From positions 42,895,001 to 42,959,000 of the forward strand of contig NC_070614.1 in assembly GCF_027172205.1 (NCBI RefSeq): 64,000 nucleotides of DNA. The letters run 5' to 3'. This document shows, in pieces, positions 46,734-58,824 of the stretch (the first letter of the stretch is position 1; every line of letters begins with the position of its first letter). This stretch comes from Podarcis raffonei (lineage: Eukaryota > Chordata > Lepidosauria > Squamata > Lacertidae). The notes below the pieces were generated by a model. The model saw only the letters and a program-made list of their open reading frames with translations, ran no database searches and was not told where the DNA came from. A program made the position numbers and the translations under genes.

Positions 46734-47699
46734 TTAAGTACAACAGTTCCTTTGACACATCTGCTTCCTTTGAGGCACCAGGAGGAGTCTACAGTTGAGC
46801 CTCAACTTCCTCATGGCTTCCTTTACCTCTTGGTTCCTCAGGGTGTAGATGAAGGGATTGAGGGCAGGTGTGACCACCACATAGAACACAGAGGCCAGCT
46901 TGTTGGTGTGGGAGCTGGAGAAGGGCTTGAGATACACAATAGCACAGGGCACATAGAAGAGGCAGACCACTGTCAGGTGGGAGCTGCAGGTGGACAGAGC
47001 CTTCCCGCTGCCCTGTCTGAAATGGCCACAGAGGCTGGTCAGGATTGTGATGTATGAAAGGAGCAAAGCCAGAAAGCATGGCAGAGTTAGCAAGCTGCTG
47101 TTGACTACCATGAGGATCTCATAGGCATATGTATCTGCACAGCCCAGCTTGATCAGTTCTGGGATATCACAGAAGAAGTTGTCCAGGACATTGGACCCAC
47201 AGAATGGTAGGTGGGCAATCAAGACCATCTGGATGGTGGAATGAATGAGGCCCCCTGCCCAGCAGAGCATGAGAAGCCTGAGGCAGCACTGGCTATTCAT
47301 GATGACTGTGTACCTTAGTGGGTGGCAGATGGCCACATAGCGATCGTAGGCCATGAGGGTGAGGAGAAGCATCTCTGCACCACCGAAGACATGGAGGAAG
47401 AAGATCTGGGCCATGCAGCCCCCATAGGAAATGGTATGGCCACAGTTCAACAGATCTGCAGCCAGCTTTGGAGCAGCTACTGAGCTGAGGGACATGTCCG
47501 CAAGACTCAGATTGGCAAGAAATAAGTACATGGGGATGTGTTGTAGCTGTTTCTCAGACATCACAGTCACTATGATCAACAGGTTGCCCAGAATGACGAT
47601 GGTGTAACAGGCAAACACCATGGCAGAAAAGAAGATCTGGGAAGGGCGGGAGGCAGAGAAGCCCAGCAAAATAAACTCTGAAATCGTGCTTCCATTCAT
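46734..47699 (-). CDS. Olfactory receptor, class II, family 4-like
   Basis: A single coding exon of 321 residues, full length for the family. It opens with MNGSTISEFILLGF (an N-glycosylation site NGS, then the usual F-I-L-L-G-F). GNLL lies in TM1, PMYLFLANLSLAD at TM2, MAYDRYVAICHPLRY after TM3, KALSTCSSHLTVV before TM6 and NPFIYTLRN at TM7. The paired extracellular cysteines are present. The frame is open 15 codons further upstream, but a strong acceptor (pyrimidine tract then CTACTAG, AG at 47715-47714) lies just before the chosen ATG, so that extension is probably intronic, as is usual for OR genes with untranslated 5' exons. The FFLHVFGGAEM and LDNFFCDIPELIKL stretches resemble OR4. It should act as an odorant GPCR in olfactory neurons. 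No lesion is seen. Confidence 0.93.
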   Translation of the reverse strand: MNGSTISEFILLGFSASRPSQIFFSAMVFACYTIVILGNLLIIVTVMSEKQLQHIPMYLFLANLSLADMSLSSVAAPKLAADLLNCGHTISYGGCMAQIFFLHVFGGAEMLLLTLMAYDRYVAICHPLRYTVIMNSQCCLRLLMLCWAGGLIHSTIQMVLIAHLPFCGSNVLDNFFCDIPELIKLGCADTYAYEILMVVNSSLLTLPCFLALLLSYITILTSLCGHFRQGSGKALSTCSSHLTVVCLFYVPCAIVYLKPFSSSHTNKLASVFYVVVTPALNPFIYTLRNQEVKEAMRKLRLNCRLLLVPQRKQMCQRNCCT

Positions 47700-47759
47700 G
47701 ATGAGGGCTGATTCTAGTAGGAGAGACAGAGAGAATTGGCACAAGGTGGTAACATTCCT

Positions 47760-50190
47760 TCAGCCCATGTTCATAGGGACAACCCAATGCATTTTGCTGC
47801 CTGATGGGAAGGACATGAGGGCACCCCCCATACCATGTGCAGAATCTGACTGAGCTGGCTGTTGAATCTCGTTTCAGCACTGGTGGTGGGGCAATATCTT
47901 CCACCAAATCTGAGGGGTGCAGGAGAACTTAAGAGATATGGAGCAGGAAATGTAGGGGATTCAATGACAATCATAGGGTAGAATGAGCGCTACGCCCTTT
48001 CGTCAGGCTGCCTCACTTTGCCTTATGGGAGAACCTGTCCTTAGTCCTATCTCTTCTGTTTTATTCCCAAGTTACTGCATGCAACAAACTGTTTCAAAGT
48101 GATATTCATCTCTTTAAGAAAAATACTCTGTTTAAAACAGCACTATACCTGAATTAGGCAGATTAATGAGTTTGCTGATTTGCACCCCCCCACACACAAA
48201 CACACTCCTTTTGTTTTTGCTATGCATAAAGAGTTTGGGTAAGACTGTAGAGTGCAGAAACCCAGTCCCTGACAGTAGAATATCACTTTTGATATGCCAC
48301 TAACCATTTCAAGCATATATTTACAGTATTAAGATCTAGAAACTAGATTGTGAATGACAACTGAGATTTTTCAGGATGTCAAGTTCTGTGTCTAGCAAAA
48401 TTTTGGAGTGCATACAACTAAGACTATCCACAATAGTGGGTACAGCAATGACCAGATCTGGTTTCCTCATTACTGAAGTTTCAGATGCAGATAAAAGCTT
48501 ATCAGTTTTTTGTTTTAAAAGGTGGGGATTTATTTATTTTTGGCAAGTGAGTTACTATTATGGTATAAATGGTGGTGTTCTCTTCTGCTGTCCATAAAGC
48601 CCAGTTCTATTAATGTTTCCTCAGAAGTATGTCTCACTATGTTAAATGGACCTCAGCTCAAAGAAGTCTGCATAGTCCTGTTGTGTTCAACGACACTTTG
48701 GAATTTACATGCTGAGGATTCTACTGTTACCATTCTTGTAGTTTTTCCTATTTTTATTAATTGTGTTTGTTGCTCTTTCTTGCTTGCAAGTCACTTTGGG
48801 AGCTGCAAATAGAAAACAGATCCAAAATCTCATTAACAACAACTTAAATTATGACTACGAATTTGTTATCATCATCATCATCATATTATAGATTTTTAAA
48901 CAATCCTGCATCATAAAATCTCAGGGTGGTTCACGGAGTAAAATACAGGGTAAAAACAATAATAAAGAAATAAAAATAAATTCCCATTGCTGGGTCAAGA
49001 AGAAGAGACATAGTCTGCAATCCTAAATCAACTTACCACAGAACTCAGCGGGATTTACTTCTGAACAGTATTGTGCTGATAACTATGATAGCAAAATGAC
49101 TGGATGCAAGAGTCATGGCACTGCTAGAAATAACTACCATGGTCACTTTCATATCAATAGAAGGCAATCCAGTGTCCATACCTCCTTCAATCTCTGCTAT
49201 CAACACACTATTCCAAGGCAATCCTGAATTCTCCAACTTTTGTGATCTTTTAAAAGTATCTAGGTGGACAAAAGGAGAAAGAGGGGGGCGGGAGGTTGGT
49301 TGGTTGGATGGATGGTTGGATGGTGATTATCTCCAGGATTCATTTGTGGGGGTGGATGGTGGTGAGGAAAAACTGAGAACCTGAGTAGACGGGGGTGGGA
49401 ATCCTCCACGCAATTGTGAATATTGAGAATACGAGTAAGAATGAGCACTTTCCTCAAATTTCTCCCAGACCATTTTGAAGCAAAGAGGTGGCATATCTCG
49501 GAGTTTCCTTTTATATACTCCTCCTGCAATAGATGTCTTTGGTTCACACCCTATGTGACTAAACATGGATTAACTCTTCTTGATGCTGCTTAGCAGCCTA
49601 GAGAGAGTGTACTGGCTGCTGTGTGGTCCCAAATGAGGTAATTAAAAATCGAAGAGGCTTAGAAGCTGTTTTAAAAGATCTTATCTGCTTCATAATATGT
49701 TGGCCTTTCCCGCCCCACTTGGGAGAAGATCTGATGCTAGTAAATATTGGTGTGTTTTATTTGTTTTGTATCAGAACCCTTCAAGGGTCTCCAATGTTCC
49801 CATCTCATTTTCACAACAACTCTGTGAGCTAGCATGGCCCAAGGACAATAACCTACATAACCCAGTGGGCGCAGCATGACTGAGTTGGGATTGGAACTCA
49901 CCTCTCCCTTAAAAATGAACCAGTGAGATGTGATGGAGGTTAGTCCATGAGGAGGAATGGGGCACTGTCCCACCAACCACAATCTGCCCTCAGCCAGCCT
50001 CCATGTGCCTCCATTTCAACTTCACAATGAGTCTAGGGGGGCACTACCTGTTGGCTTCCTCCTCCATAGTCTCCATGTAGACCCCAGGGACTTCCTGCTC
50101 CCATCTCTTCTACTGTCACCTGCCAGATTATGCATTTTCTCAGAAGTTGGAAGGGGGAAAAAACGTCCTCAGCTTAAAAACCCAGATGAC
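47760..50190. other. Intergenic region upstream of the olfactory receptor
   Basis: No coding signal. 48868-48990 resembles a LINE tail ((ATC)n, then TCTCAGGGTGGTTCACGG and an A/T-rich AATAA run). (GGTT)-like repeats lie near 49290-49325. Untranslated OR exons probably lie here but cannot be placed. Confidence 0.5.
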
Positions 50191-50197
50191 TTTAGTA

Positions 50198-50683
50198 CAG
50201 TGGTACATCAGGTTTCATACGCTTCAGGTTACATACGCTTCAGGTTACGGACTCTGCTAACCCAGAAATATTACCTCGGGTTAAGAACTTTGCTTCAGGA
50301 TGAGAACAAAAATCATGCTTCTGTGGCGCAGCAGCAGCGGGAAGCCCCATTAGCTAAAGTGGTGCTTCAGGTGAAGAACAGTTTCAGGTTAAGAACGGAC
50401 CTCCGGAACGAATTAAGTACAGTGGTACCTTGGGTTACAGACGCTTCAGGTTACAGATGCTTCAGGTTACAGACTCTGCTAACCCAGAAATAGTCCCTCG
50501 GGTTAAGAACTTTGCTTCAGGATGAGAACAGAAATCACTCAGCAGCAGCACAGCAGCAACAGGAAGCCCCATTAGCTAAAGTGGTGCTTCAGGTTAAGAA
50601 CAGTTTCAGGTTAAGAATGGACCTCCAGAACGAATTCAGTTCTTAACCTGAGGTACCACTGTACTTAACCCAATGTACCACTC
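50198..50683 (+). mobile_element. CAGTGGTACC MITE (copy 4), split by copy 5
   Basis: The left part is 50198-50419. Its right end, CTTAACCCAATGTACCACTC, resumes after the inner copy at about 50664. It is a self-nested insertion. Confidence 0.7.
50420..50661 (+). mobile_element. CAGTGGTACC MITE (copy 5), nested in copy 4
   Basis: Complete ends CAGTGGTACCTT...GAGGTACCACTG with TA on both sides, inserted in the TA of the outer copy's AATTAAGTA. Confidence 0.75.
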
Positions 50684-50744
50684 TACCAATCTCAAGAGTA
50701 TGTATCCGATACTGCCCCATCTCCGATGTATTGATCATGACATA

Positions 50745-50974
50745 TAGTGGACGCTCAGGTTGCGAACGTGATCCATGCGAGAGGCAAGTTTGCAACCCAA
50801 GACGTTCGCACCCCACAACACTTCATCTGCGCATGTGCGGGTCGTGATTTGGCACTTCTGCACATGTGCAAGCGCTGAAACCCGGAAGTAACCTGTTCCG
50901 GTACTTCCAGGTTTTGGCGGGTCCGTAACCTGAAAACGTGTAACCCGAAGCGTCTGTAACCCGTGGTATGACTG
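50745..50974 (-). mobile_element. Diverged, CpG-rich relative of the CAGTGGTACC MITE (copy 6)
   Basis: The ends are TAGTGGACGCTCAGGTTGCG and CGTGGTATGACTG, TA-flanked. The interior has GCGCATGTGC and CCCGGAAGTAAC words not found in the other copies. Confidence 0.55.
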
Positions 50975-51179
50975 TATATACAAATAAAACCTTCAAACTT
51001 GTTATTTCATGACCCTTTCTTCCAGGCTGTTTGATATGTTTTCAACTCTGCCATGAATTGCATTCAGCAATGAAACAGTAAAACTGAGCAATTTAATAAA
51101 GCAGTTATGATCAAGATGGCAGCAGCGTTATTTTCACTAGCAGATATGGAACTCACACATACTACTTCAGGGAAAGGGC

Positions 51180-51300
51180 TTCCTTCAGCATTAGTCATAC
51201 TCAGAGGGGACCCATTGAAATTAATTGCCCTGTTAGTCATCACTATTAATTTCCACAGGTCTGTTTCAAGTATGACTAACATTAGATGCAATGCAAAATG
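51180..51300. mobile_element. Palindromic repeat (MITE-like)
   Basis: TTAGTCATACTCAGAGGGGA on the left pairs with a right arm ending AGTATGACTAA, around ATTGAAATTAAT/ATTAATTTCC. A common squamate-type foldback repeat. Confidence 0.5.
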
Positions 51301-51319
51301 TTTGTGCAGTATCCCTCCT

Positions 51320-53600
51320 TGATACTCGGGTGGAGCATTCAGAAATGTTCTTTCTTCACCCTGTCATCCAGAATTTTACCATCCAGCTCATGGGTATGGA
51401 ACTTCAGACCTAGGGGCTAAATGTGGCCCTCTAGGCCTTTCTGCCTGGCCTTTGGAACATTCCCCTGGCAACACACACCTCCTTAGGCCACGCCCTTCAC
51501 TTGCTCTGCTTCATGCACAGAATGTTTTGGCCTGGCAAGAATGCATCTTTGAATTCTGACAATGCATTTTGGATGCCTGGATGAAGGATAGAAAGGGATC
51601 TGTGAGTGTGTGTGGAAACTAACCTACCCTCGGGGCTGGAGTCTTAGGCAAGTCAGCATGAAAGACGCAGGGCTTTCTTGTCAGTGAAGCTAACATTTTT
51701 ATTCAAGGAAATAAAGAATCATGGATCCACTGTGTGGATGGGGAAGGGTCATGATCCATGGTGGAGCATCTGCTTTGCTTGCAGAAGTTCCTAGGGTCAA
51801 TTCCCAGCATCTCAGTGCCAGACTTTTTTATGTTCTAGAACTATTCAGACCAATGGTCAGATTTTCTACAAAGCAGCTTTTTATGTTCCTGAAAGTTGCA
51901 AGCCATGCCACATTTTCCTGTGGGTCTCATTTGTGCTTGATATTTTAAATAAATTGGAGATTGCTTTCAGGAGATGCATTCCCCATCTGCCCACATTCCT
52001 TGAGGCCTGCACATCAGCTTTATCAAAGCAGTCTGATGTAACAAGAAGTCAGTGATGCAATAGAGGCTCCTCTGCCTTTGTTACTTACCTGCTTGCTCTG
52101 CCTGCCCTTGAACCACACAGGTGGTGATCCATGGGATGTCCTTGTGCAACAAATTGGATGAGCCTCCTGCAATAGAGGTCTATGAATCCTCTGTGAACAT
52201 CCTAGTGACCTTTTCTGAAAATTGTTGACAAAGGTGTCAAAACTCCGGGGAACGCTTGGTACTGTTGAATGCCCCAGAGGGTAATTAAAAATAATGATTC
52301 AAGAAATTTTGGGAAATATTCAGCTCCAAAACAGTTCAGCATGTGCAAATATGGATATTTGAGAGATTTCCCTATTGGGGCACCATATATAGCACCCTTC
52401 CAATATACCTGATGAGCAGGCCCACCCTCTTTCTGAACCACTCTTGACCTTTCCTGCATCCAGTATTTTTTACCATGGGTTCCTTCTGGATTTGCCAGCT
52501 ATCACATTTAATCATTTGGAGAAGCATGGGGAATGAATTTTCTCCCAACCACTGTGTTCAGAATAACTTTATGAAAATAGGAAGCTGTCTTACTCTAAGC
52601 CAGACCCTTGGTCCATCTTGATCAGTATTGCCCATGTTGATTTGGCACCTGCTAACCAGGAGCTGCCAGGGATTGAACTAGGAGTTCTACCTATCTATTG
52701 CATGTTTGTGATGCAGAGATACAACAGAAACTGTAACCAAGAAAAATAAAACTAATCCAGCCAGTATTTTTTTGGTGTTTTTTTTTTGCGGGGGGATATA
52801 ATAGTACTTCAACATTCCCAGTTTCTTTAAATAAGTTCTCTCAATTAGAAGGAAAATATTGATACTGTTTTGATTTTGATTTTATTTTTTACTTATATTT
52901 ATTCTGCCGGTGGATAAGCTTCCACATCTCATTTAAATTTTTGCTTTAGAAGAAATCCAGTGACAACATATGGCTATTGTCCTAATGCATATTGAAGAGT
53001 TGCAGATAAAGCTTTAAGTTACAGATCTGGAACACATATTGGCTCAGTGACAATATTTTAATGACTTTTCTTTTTCACAGAAAAGATTCTGTGAGACATG
53101 GAGTAAAGATGAGAGAGAAATTTGGTTTCGCTCACATTTTAATGCTCCTAATTTGCATTTACCAAAGCAATACATGAACCAAAACACAGCTCTCCTTTGA
53201 AATTAATACTTCTCCAAATGTTGCAATGTAGTTCTTGAACCAAAAACATGTGTGCAAAAAATGTGTACATTCATGAGAATAGCATATAAAAAATGCATTT
53301 TATTAAGCTTCCAAAATGTACATATTAAGAGAAACAAAAACTAAAACACTGATGAATTATTGTGAGGACTTTGCAAACTGATATGGGAATGTTGTGAAAA
53401 ATGAGAAACTGAGAGGAACCACAAATAACAGATTTGTTCATCCCTAGAATGAAGAGAATTTGGGTTGGAGCCAGACAAACTGAATCATACTTCAATCCTA
53501 CTGATATTAATGTAACTAGAACCAAACCCCAAAAGTTGTAAATCCACATTCCCATATTAACTTTCCAGTTAACATTACAATTTCATAATACTATACCAGC
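51320..53600. other. Intergenic region downstream of the V2R
   Basis: No gene is seen. 51755-51860 and 52600-52700 resemble decayed tRNA-type SINEs in opposite orientations (GAGCATCTGCTTTGC; CAGGGATTGAACTAGGAG). The rest is AT-rich. Confidence 0.45.
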
Positions 53601-53607
53601 AATAGTT

Positions 53608-55634
53608 TCAGATGTTTATTTTCTTCTTGTTACTCCTTATTAGCTGCTCTCTTCTGTTCAGTTCAGGCCTCAAAAGAATTATGTATACTTTGGGGGAAAA
53701 GATGCAGCCCAACAATCCAGCGCTGGAGGCCAAGATGGAGAAAATTTCTGCAGCCACCATGTATTTCCCTTTGGTGCTTAGGTAAGCTGGAACAAAAGAG
53801 ACCCACACACTGAAAAACACCAACATACTGAAGGTGATGAACTTGGCTTCATTAAAAGTATCCGGCAGCTTCCGAGCAAAGAAAGCTACAGTGAAGCTGA
53901 CAAAAGCCAGAAATCCCATGTAGCCAAGAATATAGTAGAACATGTTGGTTGATCCTTCATGGCATTCCACAATGATTTCTTCAGGCAAGGAGTGCATGTC
54001 CAAATTTGGGAAAGGAGGGTCGGCACATAGCCATATCATGCAAATGCTTGCTTGAATACTTGAGCAGCAGAGAACAAGAGAGATTGTAAACCGGTTCCCA
54101 ATCCATTTCCTTATCTGGGATGTAGGCTTTGTGGCCATGAAAGCCAGAACCACAGTAAGAGTTTTTACCAAGATGGAAGAAATGGACATGGAGAAGACTA
54201 CTCCAAAAGCTGTTTGTCGTAGATAGCAAGTCAGCAACTGGGGACGGCCAATGAATAGCAAGGAACAGAGGAAGCAGAGCAGGAGGGAGATGAGAAGAGT
54301 GTAGGTGAGGTTCTCATTGTTGGCTTTGACGATGGGAGTCTTCCTATGTTTGATGAAGATTCCAAGCACCAGAACTGTGGCAGCAGAAAAAGTCAGAGCC
54401 AAAATGGCCAAGCTGATGCCCAAAGGTTCAACAAAAGATAGGAAGTGTAGATCCTTTGGAAGGCATCCATTTTTATTGGAGTTTGGATACAGAGCTTCTT
54501 GACAAGCGAAACAGTCATCCATGTCTGGGGGGTAGAATGGACAAAAAAACGAAGAGATATGATCTCTTTAACTCCAACATACCATAACTGTTTTGCCGTC
54601 ATAACATGCCATAATTGTTTTATTCCATGCTGAAGGAAACAACTAGGGTTTCTTTCAAAGGCAGAATCCAACAAACTCATCTGATCAGTGCAAAGATTTA
54701 CTCTTGCATAATGGGACTTCCACCTTCTCTTCTCCCTGGGTGTGCCCTGTAGTTTCCTCAGATCTGCTCCAGAGGGTTGTGGGAATTCCCAAGATTTGAT
54801 TTAGGGTGCATGGGGAGGAGGGAGGATGGGGTAAGTTCTATGGTACAAGCATAAATCTTTACACTAATTGAACATGTCAGATAATGTCCAGCGTCTGGTT
54901 ATGCCTATACAATCAGCATGAAGCATCATCATGCGGCAACTCCCTTGGAGATTCTTCTAAATGCAGGTCAGAAATCAGAACAAATAAAGACATAGCTTTC
55001 TTAGAATTATTTCTGAACTGGCTTTGAACAAAGAGGGAGTCTGGTCAACTAAAGTATATGCCACAATACATTTGTTAATAGCTACCACTGCAGCAGGAAG
55101 GTAAACAGTGTTTCCATGCACTCTGGCACTCGTCGTGGTTTCCCATTGCACCAGAAGCAGTTAATCATGCTGGCCACATGACCTGGAAAAGCTGTGGACA
55201 AACGCTGGCTCCCTTGGCCTGAAGTGAGATGGGCACTGCCCCCCATAGTCAGGTTTGACTGGACTTAACCATACAGAGGCCCTTTACTTTTTTTTTAAAG
55301 GCCTGGGAGTCCCTACCTGTGTTATAAAGTTTGTTGGATCCTGTTCTGAGACTTTATGGGGAAAGATGGGAAATAAATCTAATAAAAATAAAATAAGGAA
55401 GGGAGGGAGGGAGGGAGGAAGAATTGAAATCAATCAGAACTGAGCTATTTTGCTTATCCTACTATGCTTTTCTGCACTGAGCATTGCACATCCTACCCTT
55501 GTTGTCAGACATCTTCCCTTTTGGGCATGGAACACAATCATAGCAACAAAATGGCTGTCCTTCCTTCTTTGTTTTTCTATAGCCCGGATGGCAGTTGTCA
55601 TTGCACAAAGAAAGAGGCAGAACCTACACACACA

Positions 55635-55683
<49 letters not shown>

Positions 55684-58673
55684 CTTGTATTTTCTACCCT
55701 AGGGAGGAATCATAGTCTAGCACTACACATTGGTACCTAATGAAACCAGGTTCACTTCATGGCATTGCCATTTACAAAGATGTTGTTCCTAGCTGGAATC
55801 CACAAATAATAAAGAGCAGAAAGTTGAAGACCAGGACCACAGACAGCTCCCTGTAAATGGATATGCAGGTTTAGGCTGCAAATGAGAACTGCCTAGAAGC
55901 ACTAGCCTGGATCTGACTGAAACTTTATATCAGGGGTGTGGATTGGAACCTCCTTCAGCCAAAGAACTGCATTCCTTTCTGGGCAGCCTTCTGAGAGCCA
56001 CATGCTGTTGGTGGGTGGAAACTTTGTTTAGCTTTGTACAATATGCACATATACCAACTTTTCCATGCTTCATCCAAACAAGGGGCCTTATCAGAGTTCA
56101 ATGGCACATTCCAGCCAAGAAGAAAACTGAAGTAGAGCCAGTGAGCAGGTTGGGTTGGAGAAAGTAAGCTCCAAAAGCCCTAGTTAGCCCCTGGGCCTGA
56201 GATTTCCTGCCCCTATTAATAAAGTCCTGCAGAAAGAGAAGAAGAAGAGGAAGAGGAAGAAGAAGAAGAGGAGGAGGAGGAGGAGGAGGAGGAGGAGGAG
56301 GAGGAGGAGTTTGGATTTGATATCCCACTTTATCACTACCCTGAGGAGTCTCAAAGTGGCTAACAATCTCCTTTTCCCTTCCTCTCCCACAACAAACACT
56401 CTGTGAGGTGAGTGAGGCTAAGAGACTTCAAAGAAGTGTGATTAGCCCAAGGTCACCCAGCAGCTGCATGTGGAGTAGTGGGGATGTGAACCCGGTTCAC
56501 CAGATTACGAGTCTACCGCTCTTAACCACTACACCACACTGGCATTGATAGCCTCACTGGATAGTGCCTGCTTGAATATTTCAAAGATTTTGCAGTTCAA
56601 TATGCAGATGTAGACTCAAACAAGGTTAATGAGCCCCCTTCAGCACAAGGATGAGGTGATCTAGCACAAGGTAACAAATGATGCTTCATGGCTTGGATGG
56701 ATTTGAACCTGGGTCTCCCCAGTCCTGGTCTAACACTCTCATCACAACACCATGCTAGCTGGTGAAAAGCCAATCACATTCTCGTTAAAATGAAATGTCT
56801 AATACATTAAGTTTGTGCTCACAAATCACTAAACTACCAAAAAAAAGAGCATGTATATCATTATTTTTGTTAAGGCTTGTTCCTCATATGAATTCAACAG
56901 GGAAAAGAGCACAGACAGCTCCTGGAACTGTTGGCAAGATTCATATGCGCATAAAAACATTTTTGCAAGGGCTAAGTCCAGAGATTCAAGGATATTGTAT
57001 AGAATTTACCCAGCATTCTCTTTTTTTGTATATAATTTTTATTAATTTTCCAAATCAATTAAACACTTTCCAAAATTTCACACATTTGATTCATTTTTGA
57101 CTTCCTTCGACTTCTCTGATAATCATCCATTTTTACTCTCAATTTCACATTTCTCAAATTATATTGCCAATCGTCTTCCCTCCCGCCTCTATATATTTTT
57201 TTTAACAATATATCTCCGTTTTTACAGTGCCTCTTGAAACCCCGCCAGCGTTGTTTGTACATCACTTATTCTTTTCAGATATTCAACAAATTTCCCCCAG
57301 TCCTCAATGAATTTTTGGTCTTTAAGATAAAGAATTTACCCAGCATTCTCAATATGCCTTAGAACTACTTTGATATCCTACCTGATTATATGTGCTGTGC
57401 CAGGTGATAATATCCTCATTAATAGTGAACTCTCTGCCTGGTGCTTGGGGATCCATCCTTCCTACCTTCACTCTTTTAAAAGATTTGTTTGGGAAAGTAA
57501 CCCAGTTTATAATATCAAAGCCAGCTGTCAACACACCATTCTCATTGAAAGATATTGTGTCACCAGCACTGTTATTAAATGAGATTGTCTGAAGAAAAGG
57601 GTGAAGCTAGAATGAAAGTGAAGAAGGCAAAATATAGATGTTAATGGAAAAGGGCATGTGGGACACACTTCCCTACTTGTCATGTGATACCACTTCATGA
57701 CTGGATTACTAGAATGCTGTCTCTGTGGAGCTGCCCTTGGGCCTCGTTCAGAAGCTCCAGCTTTTGCAGGATCCAACAGCTGAGGCTGCTGATGGGGCAG
57801 ACATCTGCTAGATCATCTACACTGGCTGCCCATAGGTTTTCAAGCCATATTCAAGGTTTTGGGTTGATATACAAAGCTCTGAACTACTTGGACCCTGGAT
57901 ACCTTGAGGACCTCTTGTGTCCTTATATACCAACTGAGATAATCCTGAGGAGCACCGTTGAGTCTTCTCTGTGTTACACTGGCCCGACTGATCTTAACTA
58001 GAAGTTGAGCATTTACTGTCACCAGTCCCATCTGCAGAACACTTTTCCAGCTGTGATCAAGCAGGCACTCTCACTTTGGAGTTTCAGGCACCTCTTGAAG
58101 ATCTTTTTAGGCTGAGAGGGCTTTGCAGCCATTTGATTCTACTTTTAACCTTATCTATGTTATTTATGTGACGCGGGTGGCGCTGTGGGTTAAACCACAG
58201 AGCCTAGGACTTGCCAATCAGAAGGTCGGTGGTTCGAATCCCCACAACGGGTTGAGTTCCCGTTGCTCAGTCCCTGCTCCTGCCCACCTAGCAGTTTGAA
58301 AGCACGTCAAAGTGCAAGTAGATAAATAGGTACCGCTCTGGCGGGAAGGTAAACGCTGTTTCCATGCGCTGCTCTGGTTCACCAGAAGCGGCTTAGTCAT
58401 GCTGGCCACATGACCCGGAAGCTGTATGCCGGCTCCCTTGGCCAATAAAGCAAGATGAGCACCACAACCCCAGAGTCGGCCACGACTGGACCTAATGGTC
58501 AGGGGTCCCTTTACCATTACCTTTATGTTATTTATGTTATTTATGTATTTATATATTTAATGAAATTTATATACTGCTTGATTGTACAAAACCTCACATG
58601 GTATAATGCTGTAAACCTAACAGATAGGTAGATGATAGAGATAGGTAGATAGGTAGGTAGATAGATGATAGAT

Positions 58674-58716
<43 letters not shown>

Positions 58717-58789
58717 GATAGATGATGATAGATGATAGATGATAGATGATAGATAGATAGAGATAGATAGAGATAGATGATAGATAGAT

Positions 58790-58824
<35 letters not shown>

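Noticed and set aside
46752-47057. Plus-strand open frame within the olfactory receptor
   Set aside because: Antisense shadow of the receptor gene.
47700-47744. N-terminal extension of the olfactory receptor by 15 residues
   Set aside because: A strong pyrimidine tract and acceptor lie between this ATG and the family-typical start, so the extension is probably intronic.
57349-57534. V2R exon 4 starting at the internal ATG only
   Set aside because: The coding frame continues upstream to a clear acceptor at 57607, giving the usual LHPFLQ start of exon 4.
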